A stretch of DNA of 64,000 nucleotides from Urophycis tenuis (taxonomy: Eukaryota; Chordata; Actinopteri; Gadiformes; Phycidae): contig JAXIVH010000081.1 in NCBI GenBank assembly GCA_036785325.1, forward strand, positions 756,025 to 820,024, read 5' to 3'. Below the pieces are notes generated by a model. The model saw nothing but the letters and a program-made list of their open reading frames with translations. It was not told the DNA's origin and ran no database searches. The position numbers were made by a program, and so were the translations under genes. Positions 11,113-21,672 of the stretch are shown piece by piece. Every line of letters starts with the position of its first letter. Positions within the stretch are counted from its first letter, which is position 1.

Positions 11113-11732
11113 ATCCTTCTTCTGGGACTTCCCGCAAATAAATGCCTTCAAGGCACACCACTGCCCTCTGCAGGACAATTGAGGAATTATGCAAGATGTC
11201 AAATGTGCAAGCCAACAATCTTGCCCACAATAACTTGCATAAATCAAATCCATAAAATGCTACCTTATTGATAAAGATGGTGTGCTTGTTATTTGAGTGA
11301 TTTTTTTTATTATTTTTAATCAAATACATAAAATGCTTCTTTATTGTTAAAGATGGTGTGCTTTTTATTTGATTGATTTCTAATTGTAATTATTCACTTA
11401 TATACCTCAGTGACTTTATTCAACTACTTATTTTAATTGTTATTTTCTTGTTTTTACCTTTTTATTTTATTATGCAGAGTTGAGTTCACCCAAGCTGCAG
11501 AATTTCACTGCTGGCCATGTTCTACGTTATCTAATTTGTAACAAACATGAAACATAACACCAAACTATATTTCATTATTTCAAAACCTTTTAAGTAAATC
11601 TAAACAGTAACGATGAATTCCACTTCATACATTCATGAAAGAACCCAGTGAACACACCACAGACCAACTCTGAACGACCACGATGGCTCTCACACTGTTT
11701 GGGGTTATAATATTTTCTTTAGACATAAATAT

Positions 11733-11763
11733 CAGGGGAGAGCGCGAACGCAGTCCCCCACTA
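11733..11763 (-). pseudogene. U1 snRNA 3'-end fragment, 31 nt
   Basis: It holds only the last 31 nt of U1 (caggggagag to ccccacta on the plus strand). It then joins abruptly to Y-type spacer DNA (ttaactaacgattacaacac). The left flank is the X-type 3' region ending in ttctttagacataaatat. It marks an unequal crossover or deletion between an X unit and a Y unit. It lacks the 5' end, U1A loop and Sm site, so it is not functional. Confidence 0.9.
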
Positions 11764-11857
11764 TTAACTAACGATTACAACACAGAACAAACTGCCCTAA
11801 CGACACTGCTTAATATCCAGACCCTTCCCACCAGCATTTACTTTGCCACAGCATTAT

Positions 11858-12021
11858 CAGGGGAGAGCGCGAACGCAGTCCCCCACTACCAGAAATTATG
11901 CAGATGAGATTCCCACATTTGGGGAATTCGCAGGGGTCAGCACAACCGGAGTGCAATGGCTGAGCCTCGCCCTGGGTGAACCACCTTCTTGATCATGGTA
12001 TCTCCCCTGCCAGGTAAGTAT
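11858..12021 (-). ncRNA. rnu1: U1 snRNA gene, copy 2 (Y-type spacer)
   Basis: Full 164-nt U1 with intact 5' end, U1A loop and Sm site. It differs from the array consensus at nt 117-118, just upstream of the Sm site, where CTCGACTGC becomes CTCATCTGC. The upstream spacer is Y-type and is broken at 12490 by the ZBED transposon, which leaves the proximal element and the weak distal sites in place. Confidence 0.95.
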
Positions 12022-12707
12022 GAGTTGTACACGGCTCACATGCTGGAGTGATTCTCCCACATAAGAGTCTACATCATGGTTGTCACATTTTGCTGACTAT
12101 TATGCCACAACAACAAATGCATTGGCTACCAACTACAATCACTATTGTGATATCTGCATCCCTAACATACAATTCAACCAAACAATTTGTTCCATCTTTG
12201 TTGTATCATGTTTTGCTGAAATCCTCTGGGATTTTGCATCAATAAATACCATCAAAATGCATTGCTGCCGACTGCAGGACGATTGAGTTAATACATAAGC
12301 AAGATGTCAACTATACACAAACAATCTCTCCCAAGAAACTTTCAACAAATTAAATGCATTAAATGCTACCTCATTGAAAAGCTGATGTGCTTGTTATTTT
12401 AGTTTTTTTAAACATCACAAATGTATTGTCAATGCCACATTACGCTCCCAATGTGTGTGTAATAACTGATAATACATCCATGGTAATTACTAGTGTTGGG
12501 ATGTGGGGTGCCAATGCTTTGGAGCGTGGGTCGAGTAATCCAGGAAGTGTTAAGTGGAGCGTGTATCGCGTTATGTACCATTTGGGGGCGGTGACGTCAT
12601 TGATGACAAACGAAGCTTCGTCGGATGCTCGAAATTTGGGCGGGATTCACAAACGCATAAAGCTTCACTGAGCCACCTGCCTCACTGGCACATTTGTTGT
12701 CTCGGTG

Positions 12708-12998
12708 TGAGTTTCGGTGAGTTTCAGAGTGAGTTTCAGAGTGAGTGTCAGTGAGTATCAGTGTGAGTGTCAGTGAGTATCAGTGTGAGTCATAGTTAGT
12801 TTCAGTGTGAGTTATAGTTAGTTTCAGAGTGAGTTATAGTTAGTTTCAGAGTGAGTTAGTTAGTTTCAGAGTGAGTTATAGTTAGTTTCAGTGTGAGTTA
12901 TAGTTAGTTTCAGTCTGAGTTATAGTTAGTTTCAGTGTGAGTTATAGTTAGTTTCAGTGTGAGTTATAGTTAGTTTCAGTGTGAGTGTCAGTGTGAGT
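12708..12998 (+). repeat. 22-bp minisatellite, left block
   Basis: Tandem copies of a unit of about 22 bases, gagttatagttagtttcagt plus gt, with shorter variants such as gtgtcagtgagtatcagt. The array continues at 14235-14440 after an inserted hAT element. It lies directly upstream of the ZBED transposase first exon, in its leader or promoter region. Confidence 0.92.
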
Positions 12999-14234
12999 CA
13001 GTGGCGCGGGAAGTGGGGGTGCGGCAGGTGCTGCAGCACCCCCTGTTGGCGAAGCTTTAAAGACCCACTCCGGCAAAATTGGACTTTTTTACCCTTTTAA
13101 CATTTCCTACTAGTGATATATATATGTATTTCAACACATCGTACGATCGAAATATGTCGTAAAACGATTCATGAGGATTTCTGGTTTGAAATGTCACTGA
13201 ACCTCCGCAAGTCACAAAAACACTCCGTTTTTCCTGTCCTCATGAAGATGTGGAACCAATCAAAAACTGACTTTCAAGTAAGACCCGCCCCCTGCGCCAG
13301 CGCAGGCAACTGTGAAGGCTGGGTTAATATGGGCTGGGTATGCTTCGTTTATGCTTCCGCGTCGAGGCAACGCTGGGGGGGTTCCGCACATAGACATATG
13401 GTTCCGCACCCTTTACGGACCCTTTACGTCCTTGACGTGAACCTCCTAAAATCCTAGACGCGCGTCGAGGCAAAGCAACCCCAACGTAGAGTCTCTCTAT
13501 AGTACTCTACCCCGAACTACATTAACTGGAGATCGCTTTTCCGGTTTCCACTCGTAAACACCGCCACGGTGTAAACACAGCCTTGATAAATGTTGGACTG
13601 ATTGGCGACAACATATATATACACATAACTTTTGCCTTCATTTCTATAAACTTTTTTTTAAACTCGCTAGTAACCCGTATGTATGACCGCAATCCCTACG
13701 CAGAAGTACAAACCAGCCGCAGATTATGCGGCTTGGGCAAGAACAACCCCTTGCCTGAAACCATGGAGAAGGTTTGAACACCTTCTGTGTAAAAGCTTAC
13801 AATTCTTTATTAGTTGGGTCAAAAATGTTTGAATGTGCTCCTTTTTTAAATAAAACGAAAATGTCAGGGGTCGATCAATGTCCGGAGTGGGTCTTTAAAA
13901 TAAGCATCGTAATCTACCACTGATCCTGGCGCATCAAGCTCTTTTTAACAGACAATTTGATAATGGATATATTGCTAATAATATACAATTTACATTGACT
14001 GCACTAGGCAAATAACATTTTAGTTTGTATGCACGCATTTACACAGATATTTAGATTATTTTTTCATCGCTGGTCTTTGGAGCTCGCTTGTTGCGATATA
14101 GTTTCTGCGCACTGTCAGCTCATCTGTTCTTCATGTAGGGGAGGGCGAGTGTTTTTTTTTGTTTTTTGAAAGGAGACGGAGGTCTCTCTCCCCCGCCCCG
14201 CACCCCCTGCCGAAAATGTCTTCCTGCGCGCCTG
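12999..14234. mobile_element. hAT-like element inside the minisatellite
   Basis: The left end is cagtggcgcgggaag. The right end, inverted, is caggcgcgcaggaag. The 8-mer gtgtgagt flanks it at 12991-12998 and 14235-14242, which fits a hAT duplication, but the same 8-mer occurs in the minisatellite unit and is weak proof. No transposase was recognised. It contains the MITE at 13061-13894. Confidence 0.75.
13061..13894. mobile_element. TTAA-flanked MITE (AGACCCACTCCGG ends)
   Basis: The end agacccactccgg is repeated inverted at the right end, and TTAA flanks both sides (13057-13060 and 13895-13898). A TTAA target is typical of piggyBac-type transposition. Length is 834 bp. The 114-codon open frame inside (13113-13457) shows no family features and is probably chance. 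Confidence 0.82.
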
Positions 14235-14440
14235 GTGTGAGTTATAGTTAGTTTCAGTGTGAGTGTCAGTGAGAGTTATAGTTAGTTTCAGTGTGAGTTA
14301 TAGTTAGTTTCAGTGTGAGTTATAGTCAGTTTCAGTGTGAGTGTCAGTGAGAGTTATAGTTAGTTTCAGTGTGAGTGTCAGTGAGAGTTATAGTTAGTTT
14401 CAGTGTGAGTAATAGTTAGTTTCAGTGAGTGTGAGGTCAG
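14235..14440 (+). repeat. 22-bp minisatellite, right block
   Basis: Same tttcagtgtgagttatagtt-type repeat as 12708-12998, resuming after the hAT insertion and ending about six bases before the transposase start codon. Confidence 0.92.
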
Positions 14441-15185
14441 TTTTCATGGAGCCTGCTAGAAAACGAAAACATTCCCCAGTTTGGGAACACTTTGACCTTA
14501 TTTCTGCTAATAAGGTATGTGTTCACTCATTTACTCTTGATTATTATGGTAGCCTATTTTATCCAAAACAAGGTACTATTGTATTTTTATTAGTCGTTAC
14601 ATATTTAGTCATACATGTTTTGTTGTGTGTGATTCAATATACTAGCCTATCATTCTTCACCATATTTTGATATATATTTTATTTCATTCCAAGGTCAAGT
14701 GTTTGTTGTGTGCCAAGGAGTTGGGATACAACAACAACACCTCATCTATGCTGAGGCATTTTCGTGCCTTCCATACAGATACCCAGGCAAAGGAAGGTGC
14801 ACCCAGCCAAGGTGAGTCCAATTTAAATCCTACTATAGTAACATACTCTTCCATTGTTACCATATTTATTTACCAACCACAATGGTAATGAAATGAACAG
14901 AACTGATACAGCATTCACAAAGCTTGTTGTTTTCTTCCAGTGACCAGGAAGAAGGAGCTGGAAGAGGCCTTGGTATGATTGTGGGAGACACACAGCCTCT
15001 TCCGGTTCCGGCGCCGCAGCGAGTGGCAGCCCGACACAGCAGCTCCCGATCTTTTTCCTTTTTTCTTAGATTAAAGTTTTTTTAAAAACTTTAATCTATA
15101 TAGTACTTTAGAACTGTAGCACTAGGCTTTAGAAACAAGTTTTAGGTTATATGAGGGCTCTTAAACGGGTCGAACAATAACTAGT

Positions 15186-18100
15186 ATGTGCAGGGCGATC
15201 GCCACGATCGCTAAACAACAACAACAACAACAATGGACTGGCGCCTACTCGCGGAACGAGCTCCTTCAGCTCCGGGATTTACCAGCGGTGTGCCCGAGGG
15301 GGATCCCGAAAGAGCTGAGGATAAAGCGGCGTGGGACCAGAGCAGGAGCCATGGTGAGGAACAAGAGGATGGAGAGGAAGTGGAGATATAAGCCCCGTCT
15401 TCCCTCGGTTATCATGGGTAATGTTCGCTCACTGCCCAACAAGATGGACGAACTATCAGCCCTCACTACCGGACAGCGCGAGTACCGGGAATGTAGTGTG
15501 TTGTGCCTGACGGAGACATGGCTGAACGGGAACATACCAGACTGCTCAGTGGAACTAGCCGGCTTCACGCTAGTTCGGGCGGACAGGAACAAACAGAGCG
15601 GTAAGAAGTCGGGTGGCGGACTTGCCGTCTTTGTTAATTCCAAATGGTGCAACCCGGGACATGTTACCACGAAGGTAATCACGTGCACGCCCGACGTCGA
15701 GTTGTTAGCGGTGGGACTGAGACCGTACTATCTGCCCCGTGAGTTTTCGGCCGCCATTGTTGTTATTGTTTACACTCCACCATCGGCCGTAGCGGCGCGG
15801 GCTTGTGACGTCATTCATTCTTCCGTCGCAGACCTGCAGACTAGACATCCCAACGCCCTTATTATAGTAAATGGAGACTTTAATCATGTAAATATATCAA
15901 AGACACTGACTGACTTCACCCAGTATGTAACCTGCAGCACCAGAGGAGATAAGACCCTGGACTTACTGTATGCCAATGCTAAGGGAGCATACAGTGCAAC
16001 AGCCCTCCCCCCCCTGGGCAAATCAGATCACTGCTTGATCCTACTGTCTCCTACATATAAGCCTCAGGTTAGGAGACAGCCCATTACCACCAGGACTGTA
16101 CAGCAGTGGTCTGAGGAGGCTGAAGAGGCCCTGAGGGAGTGCTACAGGACAACAGACTGGAGGATGTTTCAGGAGGACTATGGTGATGACATTGAGGGTC
16201 TCACTCAGTGCGTCACAGACTATATAAAGTTCTGTGAGGAGAGTGTTGTCCCCACCAAGAAGGTCCGTTGCTTCCCTAACAGCAAACCCTGGATCAACAG
16301 GGACATCAAAGTCCTGTTGAACCGTAAGAGGAGAGCCTTCATGGTAGGAGACAATGAGGACACACAGAGGGAGATACAAAGAGAGCTGAGGAGGGAACTG
16401 AGGAGAGCTAAGGCCTGCTATAAAAGCAGGATTGAGGACAAGCTGCAGCAGAACAACTCCCGAGAGGTGTGGGCAGGGGTGAAAACCATCACCGGCATGA
16501 AAACTGCCGGAGGATCACAGGAGGGGACAAAGGAATGGGCCGATGAGTTAAACCTGTTTTTCAACAGATTTGACTCACCAACGGGGGCCAGACCCTCAAC
16601 TCCCCTTCCCCCCTCCTGCCCTACTCATCTCCCTGCTGGACCACCAGATCCGGGCATGGCAGCTTCAGCTTCTGCACCTCCCCTCCCTGCACCACCCTCC
16701 CTCTCTCTCCCGTTCCACACTCACAGGGAGGCTGGACCAATGTCCGGCCCAGAGGACAGTCACCCCCTCGCCACACCGCAGACTACACCTGTGACCCCGG
16801 AAATAACAACCCCAACCATCAGCACCAGCCACGTGAGACGGCAGCTCACGAGGATCAGGCCTAACAAGGCCAGAGGACCCGATGACATCAGCCCGAGGGT
16901 GCTCAAGATCTGCGCGGAGCAGCTGGCAGGAGTGTTCACACACCTCTTCGGCCTCTCCCTGAGGCTGAAAAAGGTGCCAACTCTATGGAAGACTTCCTGC
17001 GTAGTCCCTGTGCCGAAGAAGGGTCGTCCCAACGCTCCAGGGGACTTCAGACCTGTGGCACTGACGTCACACGTCATGAAGACCTTTGAGAGATTGGTTC
17101 TGGACCATCTCAAGCCCAGGGTGCGTGACTGCCTGGACCCATTGCAGTTTGCGTACCAGACCCACATCGGCGTGGAGGATGCCATCATCTACCTGCTTCA
17201 CAGAGCTTACACACACCTGGAGAGGCCACAGAGCATGGTGAGAATCATGTTCTTCGACTTCTCCAGTGCTTTTGACACCGTCCAGCCAGACCGGCTGGCT
17301 GAGAAGCTCCTGGTGATGCAGGTCGATCCTGACATGGTGGCATGGATTACGGACTACCTCACGGACAGACCGCAGTATGTCAGGCTGCGACACTGCTTGT
17401 CAGACATGGTGACTAGCAACACCGGCACACCCCAGGGAACTGTACTTTCACCATTCCTGTTCACCCTCTACACCTCAGATTTCTGCTATAACTCCCGAAC
17501 ATGCCACCTGCAGAAGTTCTCGGACGACTCCTCCATTGTTGGATGCATCACAGACAACGAGGAGGAGGAGTACAGGGAACTGGTGAGGAACTTTGTGGGA
17601 TGGTGTGACGGGAACCACCTCCAGCTCAACACAGGGAAAACCAAGGAGCTGGTGGTGGACTTTAGACGCAGGAAGTGTCCCCCATTACCGGTTTCCATAA
17701 AGGGGGAAGAGGTGGAGATGGTGGACACCTGCAAGTTCCTTGGGGTGCACCTAAACAACAAACTGGACTGGTCTGATAATACCGAGGCCCTCTACAGGAA
17801 GGGACAGAGCAGGCTGTTCTTCCTGAGGAGGCTCAGATCCTTCAATGTGTGCACTAGGCTGCTAAGGATGTTCTACCAGTCTGTGGTAGCCAGTGTCACC
17901 TTCTTCGCCGTCGTGTGCTGGGGAGGAGGCATCGGGTGTGGTGGGGCAAGTAAGCTAAACAAGCTGGTGAGGAAGGCGAGCTCCGTGGTGGGGATGAAGC
18001 TGGACTGTGTGGAGGCGGTGACAGAGAGGAGGATGAGGGGAAAGCTGCAGGCGATCCTGGACAACCCCTCTCACCCTCTCTACGCCGAGCTGAGGCAACT

Positions 18101-18242
18101 CAGGAGCACGTTCAGCCATAGGCTCACTCAGCCACGTGCTTCAAAGCGCTTGGGGGGCTCTTTCATCCCATCAGCTATCAGGCTCTACAATACCTCAACC
18201 ACCCGCTCCCAACGTCTCGGAAGCGCCAGCACCACCAGATAA
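15186..18242 (+). CDS. LINE B ORF2-type protein: endonuclease plus reverse transcriptase
   Basis: An unbroken 1018-codon frame. The product nicks target DNA and reverse-transcribes its own RNA at the nick. The endonuclease domain spans roughly residues 75-290: 'GNVRSLPNKMDEL' near 76, 'LTETW', 'NGDFNHVN' near 227 and 'KSDHCLI' near 279. After a proline-rich linker (about 460-540) comes the reverse transcriptase: 'GPDDISPRVL', 'DFRPVALTSHV', 'FFDFSSAFDTV', 'GTPQGTVLSPFLF', and the active site FSDDSS near residue 777, with serine in place of the more usual alanine. The C-terminal region ends 'RLYNTSTTRSQR'. The chosen start is the first Met in frame, ahead of a poly-Q run; a later Met is possible. 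Length fits a complete protein, so this copy may have been active recently. Confidence 0.9.
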   Translation: MCRAIATIAKQQQQQQWTGAYSRNELLQLRDLPAVCPRGIPKELRIKRRGTRAGAMVRNKRMERKWRYKPRLPSVIMGNVRSLPNKMDELSALTTGQREYRECSVLCLTETWLNGNIPDCSVELAGFTLVRADRNKQSGKKSGGGLAVFVNSKWCNPGHVTTKVITCTPDVELLAVGLRPYYLPREFSAAIVVIVYTPPSAVAARACDVIHSSVADLQTRHPNALIIVNGDFNHVNISKTLTDFTQYVTCSTRGDKTLDLLYANAKGAYSATALPPLGKSDHCLILLSPTYKPQVRRQPITTRTVQQWSEEAEEALRECYRTTDWRMFQEDYGDDIEGLTQCVTDYIKFCEESVVPTKKVRCFPNSKPWINRDIKVLLNRKRRAFMVGDNEDTQREIQRELRRELRRAKACYKSRIEDKLQQNNSREVWAGVKTITGMKTAGGSQEGTKEWADELNLFFNRFDSPTGARPSTPLPPSCPTHLPAGPPDPGMAASASAPPLPAPPSLSLPFHTHREAGPMSGPEDSHPLATPQTTPVTPEITTPTISTSHVRRQLTRIRPNKARGPDDISPRVLKICAEQLAGVFTHLFGLSLRLKKVPTLWKTSCVVPVPKKGRPNAPGDFRPVALTSHVMKTFERLVLDHLKPRVRDCLDPLQFAYQTHIGVEDAIIYLLHRAYTHLERPQSMVRIMFFDFSSAFDTVQPDRLAEKLLVMQVDPDMVAWITDYLTDRPQYVRLRHCLSDMVTSNTGTPQGTVLSPFLFTLYTSDFCYNSRTCHLQKFSDDSSIVGCITDNEEEEYRELVRNFVGWCDGNHLQLNTGKTKELVVDFRRRKCPPLPVSIKGEEVEMVDTCKFLGVHLNNKLDWSDNTEALYRKGQSRLFFLRRLRSFNVCTRLLRMFYQSVVASVTFFAVVCWGGGIGCGGASKLNKLVRKASSVVGMKLDCVEAVTERRMRGKLQAILDNPSHPLYAELRQLRSTFSHRLTQPRASKRLGGSFIPSAIRLYNTSTTRSQRLGSASTTR

Positions 18243-18344
18243 TGGATTTGTATAACACACCACACACCCCAGACTGTTTTCTAGCCATTCTCATCTTATG
18301 TCTGTTCATCTCACTAATAACCACTGCCCATCTGTCATCTTTCA

Positions 18345-18720
18345 TTGTGTGCACCAGGCTTCCACGGATGGTCTACCAGTCTGCGGTGGCCAGTGTCACC
18401 TCTTCACTGCCGTGTGCTGGGGAGGAAGCTTTGGGAGCGGTGGTGCCAGGAAGCTGTACAAGCCGGGGAGGAAGGCGAGCCCTGCAGTGGGGATGAAGCT
18501 GGACGGTGTGGAGGCGGCGACAGTGAGGAAGACGAGGGGAATGCTGCTGGCGACCCGGACCTACCCTCTCAGCCTCACTGTGCTGAACTGAAGCAACTGA
18601 AGCAACTCAGGAACACGTTCAGCCACATGCTCACTCAGCCAAGTGCCTCAAAGTGCTTGGGTGCTCCTTCATCCCACCAACCATCAGGCTCAGGAAGCTC
18701 CAACACCACCAGACAAATGG
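18345..18720 (+). pseudogene. Duplicated, decayed LINE B C-terminal segment
   Basis: This resembles 17845-18240 base by base: 'tgtgcaccaggcttccac' against the earlier 'gtgtgcactaggctgcta', then 'gtctaccagtctg', 'ccagtgtcacc', 'ctgtgctggggagg' and 'cacatgctcactcagcc'. It is clearly diverged and frame-broken. It sits between the intact ORF stop and the 3' tail. It could be an old tandem duplication, or a mosaic formed when reverse transcription switched to a second LINE template. Confidence 0.85.
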
Positions 18721-21304
18721 AATGGACTGAACTTTCATTCACATACACCACACCACACACCTTGGACTGTGACCCAGCCGTTGTTATTCCAGGACCATTC
18801 ATATATTGTACCTGGAATACCTGTATAAATTTGCACATCTTGCACCTTGCACTTTCCGCATACTTGCACTATTTTATCTACTTGCACTATTTGATCTATC
18901 TTGCATTTTGCACCACAAACTGCTATCTAGGACACTAGTATGCATACGGGTCCTCTCGTCACCGACCTGACTTAAGAGCGCGTATTTAATCTAATCTATT
19001 GTTTTTTTATTGTGTATAGAATTTAGCCAGGCTCTTTACTGCTCATCTATCCCCTGCACTGCTGGTCTCTGCGAATTTCTCCTACGGGGGATTAATAAAG
19101 AAATATCTTATCTTATCTTATCTTATCTTTCAGCGTTGTGGAGGATCAAGGATTTAGGGAGTTTGTGGGAAAATTGGATCCAACCTATGTGATCCCAACA
19201 AGGAAGGTGTGTTTGGTAAAGTATGAAGGTAGTTTTACATATAAAAAACTAACCGCTGTTTTCGTCTTTTCCATTAGGCTGTGAAGGCTATGGTCAAGGC
19301 CAAGTACGAGGAGGAAAAGCAGAAGGCCAAACTGTGTGACATCTGACATGTGGACATCCACTAACATGGATGCCTACCTGGCTTTATCATGCCATTGCAT
19401 TGACGAGAACACGTGTCTCAAGTCAACAGTACTGGGAGTAGTGTACTTCCCCGAGAAACACACTGCTGTGAATTTGGCAAGCGTGAAAACCTCACTTATG
19501 GAGGAATGGGGGATACTCTCAAAGGTCACATGTCTGGTCACTGATGGTGCAGCCAACATGATCGCTTGTGGCAAGGCGCTGAGGCTGCGCCATGCCATCT
19601 GTGTGGCTCACACTTTAAACCTCATCGTCAAGAAGTCTCTTGATTTGACCCCTGTGCTGTCTGCTATTCGCACAAAGGCAAGGAGGCTGGTGGGATATTT
19701 CCGGAGCAGCACAACGGCCAAAGTAAGTTCACTGACATTATTTTCATATGTTAATGTATTATTTGTTTGTTATTGCTCCATTTTTCACAATAACTATCAT
19801 TTTTGTGATTTTAAAGGAGAAACTTGCACTAATTCAGGAGCAAATGGGGAAAGCCTAAGCTAAAGCTCACCCAGGAGGTGGAAACAAGGTGGAACAGCAC
19901 ATTCCAAATGCTCCAGACACTGGTGGAGCAAAGGGAGCCTGTGGGGGCAGCTTTGGGTGGCTTGGTGTGTGACATCCCTGCGTTGACATCAGAGGAATAC
20001 ACCAATGTCATTGGGTGTCTGGCCATCCTGTCTCCATTCCACGAAGCCACTGTGAAGCTTTCTGAAGAGAGAAGAGTGTCTGGCTCAAAGGTCATTCCAC
20101 TGCTAAAAATGATAGAGAAGATGCTCCAAGAGGAGACAATGAGGAGCAGTTATCCACTGGCTAGAGAGCTGGGAGAGCACCTCATCAAGCTGCTCAGGGA
20201 AAAGTTACACACTATACAGAGCTCCAGCATTGCCTCAATTCCTACATTACTTGATCCAAGATTCAAAACAATAGGTTTCTTTAGTCCCTCAAAGGCTGAT
20301 GAAGCAGTACGACGACTCACATCTGAGTGTGCCAATGGCATAAGGGAAACCAGCCATCAACAACCATCTGCAGAGGCTTCAACATCAACTTCTAATGTAG
20401 TTGAAAGACCTGGTAATATATTTTTCTCCTTTAGTTAAGTCAATTTTGATGAGTTATGACCCTCACTTACATTATCTGTTTATGCTTTTCAGGAAACAAG
20501 CTGTGGAGTCATCTAGACGCCAATGTTACGGCTGATGCCACAGTGGAAGTTCAGCGCTATCTGTCGGAGCCAAATATTGGGAGGACCGATGACCCACTTA
20601 TTTATTGGGAGAGGCAGAAGTGCATTTACCCTAACTTGTACAAGCTGGCAATTATGTACTTGTGCACCCCAGCCTCATCTGTTCCTTGCGAGAGATTGTT
20701 CTCAAAAGCAGGAGAAGTAATTTCTAAAAAAAGGAATCGTCTTAATCCAAGCACAGTAGAACAAATATTGTTCTTAAATAAAAACCGATAAAGAATCCAT
20801 CAGTTGCACAAGCACATCTTCAATTTTCACAAGAACAATGATCTTCAAATCCTCTTCATCCATAAGCACCACAGTCTTCCTTGTTAAAACACAGTAGCAC
20901 TTTAAAACAACAATTGTCCTGGCAATGTCATGTTTGTTATGTCTTATCCAACATTGATGACAATTACATATTTAAACACTGTTTACATAATTCCACTTAT
21001 TTTCATGTTACACATGAGTACACACGCAAATATACATTTTATTTATTTGGATCAATACATGAACCATAAATGCAATATATATGAAGGTGAATGTAATTCT
21101 CATTCATAGCATGAATTACGCCTGTAGCACATTTTGACCAGCAGGGGGGTTTGTGTGCACATGAATCGTCGAGAAATGAACCTATTTGCAAACCACTTGG
21201 CTGGTAAGCTTCAAAATGCTTCAAAAAAGCTTCATCTGCCCATCACTACTATCTAGCTGTATCAGTATCTATCTATCAGTATCAATTTTCTTTAACAGCA
21301 TTAT

Positions 21305-21468
21305 CAGGGGAGAGCGCGAACGCAGTCCCCCACTACCAGAAATTATGCAGTCGAGATTCCCACATTTGGGGAATTCGCAGGGGTCAGCACAACCGGAGTG
21401 CAATGGCTGAGCCTCGCCCTGGGTGAACCACCTTCTTGATCATGGTATCTCCCCTGCCAGGTAAGTAT
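21305..21468 (-). ncRNA. rnu1: U1 snRNA gene, copy 3 (X-type spacer)
   Basis: Array-consensus 164-nt U1 with intact splice-site-pairing end, U1A loop and Sm site. The 3' side (tatcaattttctttaacag on the plus strand) differs from Y units and abuts the ZBED transposon end at 21248. The candidate 3' box is gttaaagaaaattgata on the minus strand. Confidence 0.97.
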
Positions 21469-21672
21469 GAGTTGTACATGGCTCACATGCTGGAGTGATT
21501 CTCCCACATAAGAGTCTACATCATGGTGCTCACAATTTAATGACTACAACAACAACACATTGGCTAACAAACTACAATCAGCATTCTGATATTTCAATCC
21601 CAAATAAACCATATAAAAAGAATTAGCAATGTAAGAAATATAACGATATAGTTGTTTCCCATCATGCACTGC
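21469..21672 (-). promoter_or_regulatory. X-type U1 promoter of copy 3
   Basis: It has the conserved proximal element ACCATGATGTAGACTCT at about -41 to -61. The SPH/ZNF143-like tttcccatcatgcactgc at 21655-21672 sits -187 to -204 from the U1 start, nearly the same spacing as copy 1. Confidence 0.75.

Larger units (their letters stand above)
14999..19129 (+). mobile_element. LINE B, near full-length CR1/L2/Rex1-group retrotransposon
   Basis: It starts with cttccggttccggcgccg, a 5'-end-like GC-rich leader, carries one long ORF (15186-18242), and ends with gggggattaataaagaaata plus (TCTTA)n. It inserted into exon 3 of the ZBED transposase, between codons for DTQP and SVVEDQG. A target duplication is at most a few bases (tctt-like). 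Its 3' part contains a diverged second copy of the C-terminal coding region (18345-18720). Other 3' tails of this family are at 2703-3060 and 62186-62480. Confidence 0.88.
14446..20791 (+). pseudogene. ZBED/hAT transposase gene, spliced, disrupted by a LINE and frameshifts
   Basis: Exons follow splice consensus. Exon 1 (14446-14514) starts MEPARKRKHSPVWEHFDLIS. Exon 2 (14694-14811) completes a BED zinc finger (VKCLLCAKEL, then SSMLRHFRAFH). Exon 3 is split into 14941-14998 and 19131-19206 by a LINE. Exon 4 is 19278-19722 (SDMWTSTNMDAYLAL, VTDGAANMIACG). Exon 5 is 19817-20412 (VETRWNSTFQMLQTL). Exon 6 is 20493-20791 (NIGRTDDPLIYWERQ, ASSVPCERLFSKAG, the hAT dimerisation region). Lesions are an indel after EEALV in exon 3, a frameshift before TSDMWT near 19336 and an extra A near 19852. 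The product would bind transposon ends and cut DNA, but this copy is dead. Exon order and phases are otherwise well kept, so decay looks fairly recent. Confidence 0.9.
12491..21248 (+). mobile_element. ZBED-type hAT transposon, composite, inserted in U1 array
   Basis: The left end reads tagtgttgggatgtgg. The right end, inverted, reads tagtgatgggcagatg, so the termini share TAGTGWTGGG. The interior holds a spliced ZBED/hAT transposase gene (14446-20791). Secondary insertions include a minisatellite expansion, a second hAT with its own TTAA MITE, and a 4.1-kb LINE. Its flanks are Y-type U1 spacer on the left and X-type on the right. No 8-bp duplication is visible (gtaattac against ctatctag), so the junctions may have been exchanged after insertion. 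Confidence 0.75.

Noticed and set aside
13113..13457. 114-codon frame inside the TTAA-flanked MITE
   Set aside because: No transposase motif, and the element is short and non-autonomous.
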